In this document: piece by piece, positions 57,184 to 64,000 of the stretch | Layout: every line of letters starts with the position of its first letter | How positions within the stretch are numbered: the stretch's first letter is position 1 | Source of the DNA: Macrobrachium rosenbergii | Lineage: Eukaryota; Arthropoda; Malacostraca; Decapoda; Palaemonidae | Direction of reading: 5' to 3' | DNA length: 64,000 nt | Assembly (NCBI RefSeq): GCF_040412425.1 | Contig: NC_089744.1 | Coordinates: 22,632,001 to 22,696,000 of the forward strand | Translations under genes and position numbers: made by a program | Notes under the pieces: model-generated | Told to the model about the DNA's origin: nothing | Databases searched by the model: none | What the model saw: only the letters and a program-made list of their open reading frames with translations

Positions 57184-58353
57184 CAGTTTCTTATATAAAT
57201 TTGCCTGTTCAGTGGGCTTTGGGAATCCTCTCGCAGCTATTGTAAGCATGTGCATTATCTCAGAAACCAAGGTATTAATTTCCAACATTAAGAGGAGGCA
57301 CACAGCCTGAGATGTAAAGGAGAACAGTGTTTCAGGTTATTTACAGAAAGTCACTAATTATTAGAAATCTTCAGGTTACTCTTTTTTACAGTGGAATGTT
57401 AATGGTGTTCATCCTTGCTTCTACATTTTTGGAATTAATATTGCATGAGTTGTGTTTTTCTCAGAAGTATCTCTTCTAGGGAGAATTGCTTTTTAGTGGA
57501 AAGCATTCATAACAACTTTATTTTATGTCATCCCTTTTGGTAGTATTTGCTATTTCCCATGAACAGGAATATGCTCTTTGGCCCACTCCCTAATTATTTT
57601 GCTAGGTGGTCATTGAAAACTGGCTCTATAGTCTCACATTTTCATAAATTTTTCATCTCTTCTTTGGACTGAACGTAGTTTTATTGCTTAGCGTTTCAAC
57701 AAGGTGTTTAGCTCAGAGATTTATTGCCTAGTGACTAGAAATATTTTAGTTCACCCTTATAAAGTCTGTGGCTTTTGTATGTTTAATGAAAATGCCTTGA
57801 AAAAAAAATGTGCAGTTCCTAATGTTGAAAAAAAAATGTTGTGCAGTTCCTAATGTTCAAAGCTCTCTCTATACAAATTTGTCAATGAACCGTCTTGTAT
57901 TATTACGAATGGTAAGAATAGACATTTAAAGACAAGGCGGAACATTTGGAAAACGTTGATTATGTTATCTGAAAGCAAACGTGAGTTTTGAACATTTTCG
58001 AATCGTGGAAAGGTTATGGTCATAGGAGGGTCGTAGGACGAATAGGTCACAAGGTGAGTTTACAGAAAGTTTGAATTTTTAGAACAGTTTTAGGTAAATC
58101 AAAGTGAAAAATACTAAAGTTAGACAGTGCCTGATTAGCGATATTTGATTGACTCTAATTTACTCTTATTTGTGTTATTATCACAATAAATATTTTATTG
58201 ATTGTTATGATTGGTATAATTTTGTTTGGTTGTACCGTATTTTGCCTCACTTTTAGTGTTTTGTTAGACTGACATTTACAATTCTCTTTTGTAAAAGAGA
58301 AAAACAGTTTTGAAGATGTAATTGGCTTTAACTCAAGTTTTCTAATGTTTTAG

Positions 58354-58603
58354 GGAGCCGTGCAGGAAGTTCAAGATTTGCGTGAAGCAGTTTACCACGG
58401 CAGCAACTGCACCCCGCATCAGAGAACCTCCACAGCCACCCAAGTCCGACATCACCCTCACACTTCGAATTTAAGCACTTCGCCACGTCTCCATTACCCC
58501 TCACCGTTGTTGTCTCCACCCGAGGTGCTCCCTCGCTCCAACTCGGATTCGTCGCTTCACCAAAATTTGGTTCAAGGCAAGATGGTCGTCAACAATCGGA
58601 AAG
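58354..58603 (+). CDS. CRTC: CRTC exon 4: Ser/Pro-rich region with SIK/AMPK phosphorylation motif
   Basis: Acceptor CTAATGTTTTAG (ending 58353) and donor AAAG|GTGCGC (58604) bound 250 bp: 83 codons from phase 0 plus one base, so the next exon starts in phase 1. It opens GAVQEVQDLREAVYHGSNCT, continues with a His/Thr/Ser-rich stretch and reaches 'YPSPLLSPPEVLPRSNSDSS' 'LHQNLVQGKMVVNNRK'. This matches the CRTC segment 'YLSPP.DTSWRRTNSDSALHQ'. The decamer LPRSNSDSSL fits the SIK/AMPK consensus L-x-[RKH]-[ST]-x-S-x-x-x-L, with Ser codon TCG at 58543-58545 equivalent to Ser171 of mammalian CRTC2. Phosphorylation there promotes 14-3-3 binding and cytoplasmic retention in characterised CRTCs. Later CRTC regions (transactivation domain) are outside the window. 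Confidence 0.92.
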
Positions 58604-59849
58604 GTGCGCTTGCTTCTCTTTGCTTCAGCATTTCTGCAGACTCTGAGAAGTGATATCAGATTGTCAAATGTGTTGTAACTGGTGATCTCTTATCTCTAGT
58701 TTGTGTGCATGAATTGTAGTAGATTTTGTACGATGTCCATGATACTGCGTGTTCTTTCTGTAGATTTGCTTCCTTTCTACATGTACACATACAGATTACC
58801 TTTTACTCTGATGTAGAGCAGAGTGTATGTTTTTTCTAACAGTTTGGCTGGAAAAATATTTGCTTGTGCTGTAATGTTTACCAGCATAAAGTACAAATAG
58901 TATGTCTTAAAGTTTGCTTCCATTCTTTACAAGGCTCCATTACTAATAGCTGTACACTATGCTTCAAATTTTCTATCTTTACCTTAGTTTGCCATTGTAT
59001 CAGTGTTTATACCACTATTGCCAATTCTTTATCTAAAAGTCATACATTTTGTCTTGATTTTCATCCCCAAGTGGATGGTATACTAGAGAGGAATGGGATG
59101 TTTGTGAATCCAAACAGAATGACATCTAGTGTTCTGTTTTGGACATTTGGATGAAAACTTTTTTGGTGCTGAACTTGGGTGCAAATGCAAGTAGGCCACT
59201 AACCTGAGAGAAGAAGAGGTAGGGCTGTGGTGGGGACTAAGTGAAAGTGTGGTAAATGGAAGTCTGTGTCACTCCAAACAAAACAAGGGAACCTAACCTG
59301 AGAGAAGATTGGTTGGATTGTGTAGAGGTCAGCTGAAGGGGTGATGAATGGAAGTGTAAGTCACTCCAAGGAAAACCTGGATTGGTCTTTTAACCAAATA
59401 GGTGCTTATTTTTCCCAGAGCATAGAACTATTCAGAACCTTGTAGATATGAATGGGAAACAGTTGGACTGGGAGATAGGAATGGATTATCTCTCAAGAAA
59501 GAAACTACTCTGATATACAAATGCACCGTAATAAGATGATTTAAAGCCTTTGTGAGTAAAGAGAAATAACATTCTCATTGGGAATCTCAGTTGATAGGTG
59601 ACCACTATCATACAGCATTTTGAAGTTGGATATCTGAGCTTGGTATATATAACTGTTAGGGTTGGCTAGGTGTCTTTTAAGAAAAGGGCAGTATTTATTT
59701 GCGTAACAAATTGTATGTTTCTTAGTTCAGTTGTAATGTAAAGGTGCAGTTATGTATTCTTTGTTTGGTTTTTCATCATGATACTGTCCTTTTTTCTAGG
59801 CAACAGATATATGAATATATTCATCAGTAAATGGTGTAAGAGATGTCAG

Positions 59850-60250
59850 CAGAGAGAGATAGAGAGAGGTACCAGCATTCTTACCAGCATATTTAAGATT
59901 CATTTAAAATTTATTAGCATTATTTTTAACTTTACTTATAACATATCATATTCTTTTACCCTTTTCATTGTTGTAAATGTATTAGAGAGAGAGAGAGAGA
60001 GAGAGAGAGAACAAGCGAGTGCTGTACCAGTATATCTCAATTTCAGTTAAAATTTATTAACATTTTAATTTTAACATTTACTTATACAATTTTTCATCCT
60101 TTTCATTGTTGTAAATGTATTAGAGAGAGAGAGAAAGAGAGGAGCGTTGTACCAGCATATCACAGTTTTAAAGTTATTAGCATTATTTTTAACATTTAAT
60201 TATAACATGGTCATATTTTTTTCACCCTTTTCATTGTTGTAAATGTAGTA
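59850..60250. repeat. Three-unit tandem repeat (~125-140 bp) with internal (GA)n
   Basis: Each unit runs (GA)n - 'GTACCAGCATAT' - 'AAAATTTATTAGCATTATTT' - 'TTTTCATTGTTGTAAATGTA' - 'TTAGAGAGAG'. The GA tract shortens from unit to unit, and the third unit ends without it. Confidence 0.85.
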
Positions 60251-60299
60251 CAGTGCACAGTACTTGGCTCTACTGTGTTTCATCCTTTTGGCTTTGCTG

Positions 60300-60352
60300 T
60301 CTGCCTGCTTTGCTTTGCTTTGCTTTTGCTTTTGCTTCGCTTTGCTTTGCTG
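60300..60352. repeat. (TTTGC)n microsatellite, imperfect
   Basis: TTTGCTTTGCTTTTGC-type pentamer/hexamer run. Confidence 0.85.
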
Positions 60353-60499
60353 TGGCTTTCTATGCAATTAATGCTATGATAATTTTTTTTTAATATTCTG
60401 TTTGATATGAAGGCTAATAACTTGTAAGATTTTTGTACTTTTTACTGCGAAACTGAATTAGCATTAGACATCTTTCCTTGCATCAAGATTTTGTGTTTA

Positions 60500-61145
60500 C
60501 AGTCAACCCCCGCTTATTTGCGGTTTGGGATTTGCAGCTTCACCTATTTATGCATTTTTCTTTGGAACTTACCCCAGATTCACAAAAAATTCGGTAATTC
60601 GCAGACTTTTTTGTCGAGAAATAGTCACTAATTACTGTAGTTTCATGTTATTTTCGTAACTATATGCATTTTTTATGATGAAAAAATGATTTACTAATTT
60701 TCAAATATTCATATTAATTTAAACACTGCAAAATAATAATAAAATCTATTTTTTTTTTCAATGCATATTAAATGTTTAGGTACCGTATTTAACTCTACTT
60801 GTGAATTCCCAGTGTTTCCCATATGTACTGTAAAAAGAAAATGTGACTGCTTCAGTGTATGAGAGAAAATGGGTGTTACTGGATACTATAAGGTTAACTT
60901 GAATAGTTTTCACACTTCGCTGTAAGCCATTATATTTTTAAGGGTAATGTTCGAAGATGACTTGGAAATGATATTAAAGTGTTTTAGATTGTAGTTTTAG
61001 GTATATTTGGTGTAGGATGACAGATTAAGGTATACATTTGGTGTTTCAACTATTAAAACAAGCAGTTATAAGCGTTTTTAGAAGGGGTTTCGGTGTTCGC
61101 GGGTGGGTGTGGTACGCATCCCCCATGAATACTAGGCGATGACTG
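60500..61145 (+). mobile_element. MITE A, 'CAGTCAACCCCCG' family, 646 bp
   Basis: The left end CAGTCAACCCCCGCTTATTT and the right end (reverse complement CAGTCATCGCCTAGTATTCA) form terminal inverted repeats bounded by TA on the left. Body landmarks: 'GCATATTAAATGTTTAGGTA', 'GTATATTTGGTGTAGGATGA', 'TGTGGTACGCATCCCCCATG'. No coding capacity. MITE B (61432-62312) is the same element in the opposite orientation. Confidence 0.87.
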
Positions 61146-61431
61146 CATACTTTTTTATTGTAAAAAATTGACATGATGTGCTGTATTCTGGTTTTGGTAC
61201 AAAAATTAGCTACTATTTTATGTTTATAGGTAAATGTAAATTTGTGTAGGCACAAGACTACTGAGTGCTTTCGTCCAGAAGAGGCAAAGAAAAAAGTGAA
61301 AAAGGTGGAAGTTTGGTCTCACCTTTTTGAAGTGACATTTTGCTTTTGACAGAGAAAAGATTTACTTTTCACTCTGCTCTGAATCTAGTAGTGAAGTTAA
61401 CACTAAGACTATGCAAACTGTCAAGTACATA

Positions 61432-62312
61432 TAGTCATCCCCCGGTATTCGTGGGGGATGCATATCACACCCACCGGCAAATGTACCGAAAATCCGCAAA
61501 TACCGAGACTAAAATTGCTTGTAACTACCTGTTTTACTAGTTCAGACACCAAATGTATACCTTAAACTCTCATCCTACACCAAATATACCTAAAACTATC
61601 CTCTAAAACACTTTAGTATAATTTCAAAGCCATCTTTCAACATTATCCTTATATGGCTTACAGCTAAGTGTGAAAACTATCCAAGTTACCCCTATATCGA
61701 GGAACATCCATTTTCTCTCGTACAGTATTAAAGCAGTCCTGTTTTCTTTTTACAGTACTGTACTTAGGGGAAATGCTGGGAATTCACAAGTACAGTTAAA
61801 TATTGCCCAGTACCTAAATACAGGCAGTCCCCAGTTATTGGTGGGGTCGGTTATCGACGATCTGGTTTTACAGATTTCCGCTTATTGGTGCCGATAATTG
61901 GGTATTGGTGCTGATACATACCTAACAGAGGTGCCAATACCCAGTTATCAGCGCTGATAAGTTTTCGGTTGTCGGTGATTTTCGCTTATCGTCACGCCGT
62001 CAGAACGGAACACCTGCCAATAACTGGGGGCAGCCTGTATTTAATATGCACTGAAAAAATACATTTTATCAATATTTTGCTGTGTTTACATTAATATTAA
62101 TGTTTGAAAATTAGTAAATAATTTTTTATCATAAAAAATGTATATAGTCACAAAAATAATGTGAAAATACAGTAATTAAGGAATATTTCTCGATGAAAAA
62201 ATCTGCAAATTACTGAATCTTTCATGAATAATTTGGGAATAAGTTCCACAGAAAAATCCACGAGTAGGTGAAGCCGCAAATAATGAACTGTGAATAGGTG
62301 GGGATCGACTGT
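61432..62312 (-). mobile_element. MITE B, same family as A, inverted, carrying a nested insertion
   Basis: The ends AGTCATCCCCCGGTATTCGT and GTGGGGATCGACTGTA correspond to the right and left ends of A reversed. Nearly every landmark of A is present in reverse complement ('TCATCCTACACCAAATATAC', 'TTTAATATGCACTGAAAAAA'). The extra length is explained by the nested element at 61821-62037. Confidence 0.87.
61821..62037. mobile_element. MITE C, nested inside MITE B, TA target duplication
   Basis: The ends CAGGCAGTCCCCAGTTATTG and (reverse complement) CAGGCTGCCCCCAGTTATTG are clear terminal inverted repeats. Both sides are bordered by TA (AAATA|...|TATTTAA). The paralogous position in MITE A lacks the insertion ('TAAACATTTAATATGC' in reverse complement), giving an empty-site comparison. 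About 217 bp with internal 'TTATCGGCGCTGATAA'-like palindromes, non-coding. Confidence 0.88.
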
Positions 62313-63181
62313 ACCTTGTTGATGATGTCATTAAGAATTCTCATAGAATATAGCCCTATATGTACAGTATGTGTATGTAAAATTTGTTAGCTGTATTCTC
62401 AGAGTCTTTATTCCATATATACTTGCATATCATTTGAATTTTTGAGAACTAACTTTTTAGTAGCCTTATTAGGATGGTTGCTTTAGACACAAAGTACAAA
62501 ATTGCTAAGTGTTTGTGTGGCATATCCACGCTGCAAGACACAAGTTACCTGTTAAAACACTAGGCCAAAATTCACATTTAAAAAGAATCAGTGGTTAATA
62601 TTGGCTATTAATGTACAAAGTATATATGCTGTAACATACCATATATGTGAACTAGAAAAAAAAGTGATAGAAAAGTAATGGTGAAAATCAACAATGAAGA
62701 AATTCCCGTTGTATTACTAACATACAAACTACTTTTATATACAGGTAATCTAAAGTTAAAACTTGTCAACATCAAAGATAGTTTTTAGTTTTTGTAATGT
62801 TTACTTTTAAATATTTGGAGTATGCTGTGATTTAGTCAGCTGACAAAAGATAAATAGGTGACTAGGAATGAAAGAAAAATAATCATTATTTGTTGGTTGT
62901 GTAATATGAACAGAAAGAAATAAAAATGTTGGTGGTGAATAATACAGAAAAAAATACTAATTTCATCACTGAAGTATGAAGTGTTGGTTTTTCTGGTACT
63001 TTTAGTTGCAAGAACTAGCCGCAAACATTGCTAACTAGTGAACATGTGGAAATGGTAGTTCTTTGTAATTTATATCTTCGTAAAATTTGTTTTTGTTAGA
63101 AGTTTTGAAAAAACTATATTTCTTTTTGCAATACCCTTGTCATGTTAAATTGTGTAGAAGTGGTGGATGATGTTTTACACA

Positions 63182-63480
63182 GACCAGGTTTGGCAACCCT
63201 AGCCTAGTTTAGAAATTGGAACTCTCACTGTACTTGGGATATAGAAAAATCATCTATTAGAGAAAAGGGCTGGTAATCCTAGTCAAGTTTACTGAAAATG
63301 GAGCTTACATTGTATACTTGGGAAATAGGAAAATCATCTGTTGGAGAACACAGCTGGTAACCCTAGTCTAGTTGACTAAAAATAGAACTTACATTGTGCT
63401 TGGGATGTAGGAAGATCATCTGTTGCAGAACAGGTTTGGCAACCTTACTGAAAATGGAACTCACTGAATTTGGTATATAG
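63182..63480. repeat. Degenerate tandem repeat, ~82 bp unit, ~3.5 copies
   Basis: 'GGTTTGGCAACCCTAG', 'GGCTGGTAATCCTAG', 'AGCTGGTAACCCTAG' and 'GGTTTGGCAACCTTA' recur at about 63187, 63268, 63351 and 63434. Each is followed by 'ACTGAAAATGGAACT..CATTGT' and 'TTGGGATATAGGAAAATCAT' blocks. Confidence 0.88.
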
Positions 63481-64000
63481 GGAGAACAAATTTAAAAGGT
63501 TGCATTTTAAGTGAGATTAGATGATATGCAAGTAATATGGTGTAAATAAATTTGTACGTAACAAACCCATGAAATATAAATAATCTTATATCTCAAGGAG
63601 ACTTTCCTAGCTGCCAACCCACAAGGTATAATTGTTATGTGTGGCGTCATTGTGTGAAGACATGTTCTAAACTGCTCTTCCAGTATTAGTATAATTTTGA
63701 GCTTTGTATGCTGTGTCATTCACTTGCATTCATTCATTCATTTAACTTTTATGTTGCAACATTTTGATGGTGTTTTGCATTGATTTCTAAATTTTACATG
63801 TCTACAAGTGCATTTTGCCCTCTTGACCAGTGTCATCATGTAAGGTTGTTATGAGTACTCTCCTTTGTTTCAGTCGCTAAGTAATAGCCATCTCTTTAAG
63901 TAATAGCCATCTCTTTTATGTCTGTAGAGTGCTTGTTGTTCTTCATTTTGGGCAGGGGTCATGTTCGTGTAGTCATCAGATTACTTCGGTAACAACTTCA

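Larger units (their letters stand above)
42398..58353 (+). other. CRTC intron 3 (~16 kb)
   Basis: Bounded by phase-0 splice sites. Contents in order: gene-free sequence (42398-43780), a decayed DIRS-like element on the minus strand (about 43800-46600), SINE-like copy 6 (47700-47975), a complete DIRS element (48931-53699), a 59 bp minisatellite (53930-54940) and gene-free sequence (54941-58353) with a (GA)n run at 57153-57181 and a ~33 bp tandem duplication near 57795-57860. I looked for further CRTC exons here and found none that I can support. Confidence 0.65.
58604..64000 (+). other. CRTC intron 4 (runs off the right edge)
   Basis: No further CRTC exon was found. Content is repeats: a GA-rich tandem array (about 59850-60250), a (TTTGC)n tract (about 60300-60352), three MITEs (60500-62312) and an ~82 bp tandem repeat (63182-63480). 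The stretches 58700-59800 and 62320-63170 show nothing I recognise. Confidence 0.6.

Noticed and set aside
59778..60050. Frame after a TTTTTTCTAG acceptor considered as the next CRTC exon
   Set aside because: It runs into a (GA)n repeat and its peptide has no CRTC similarity. The phase is also not supported by a convincing donor.

Overview
This window looks like a piece of a decapod crustacean nuclear genome. It is AT-rich, repeat-dense and full of long (CT/GA)n and (TA)n microsatellites. It carries several copies of a roughly 270 bp SINE-like repeat of a type I associate with decapods, and DIRS-type tyrosine-recombinase retrotransposons, which are reported as widespread in Decapoda. The species cannot be fixed from the sequence alone. 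There are no prokaryotic features.

Two host genes can be supported, both on the + strand. (1) 13458-14516 is an intact single-exon coding sequence for a brainiac-type (brn) beta-1,3-N-acetylglucosaminyltransferase of family GT31, preceded by a clear splice acceptor and by one or two candidate non-coding 5' exons (around 9040-9187 and 12982-13108). (2) The 5' part of a CREB-regulated transcription coactivator gene (CRTC) runs from 33162 to past the right edge. It has four recognisable exons (33162-33281, 39957-40106, a 42 bp micro-exon at 42356-42397, and 58354-58603) that join in a consistent phase. They encode the N-terminal CREB-binding segment, a Gln/His-rich linker and a SIK/AMPK-type phosphorylation motif. 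The rest of the gene must lie beyond 64000.

Everything else is transposon and repeat. Left end: a ~118 bp satellite (1-705), then a decayed CR1-like LINE on the minus strand with PHD-finger and zinc-knuckle ORF1 remnants (1458-5838), then a 332 bp hAT-type MITE with a perfect 8 bp target duplication (5839-6170), then a degenerate tandem array (7785-9010). Middle: nested MITE-like palindromes (15321-17373); a complete but frameshifted Mutator-like element with FLYWCH and MULE transposase domains, ~118 bp terminal inverted repeats and a perfect 9 bp target duplication (19391-21522); decayed LINE pieces; and a 660 bp tandem duplication (23820-25165). CRTC introns: paired MITEs flanking exon 2, a decayed DIRS-like element on the minus strand (about 43.8-46.6 kb), a structurally complete DIRS element on the plus strand with inverted terminal repeats and an internal complementary region (48931-53699), a 59 bp minisatellite (53930-54940), and an inverted pair of MITEs with a third nested inside (60500-62312).

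The two host genes are not obviously related in function: one acts in the Golgi on glycolipids, the other in the nucleus and cytoplasm on cAMP/CREB signalling. The strongest observations are the CRTC exon reconstruction with its micro-exon, the precisely delimited MULE, the textbook DIRS architecture, and the MITE pair that supplies its own empty-site control.
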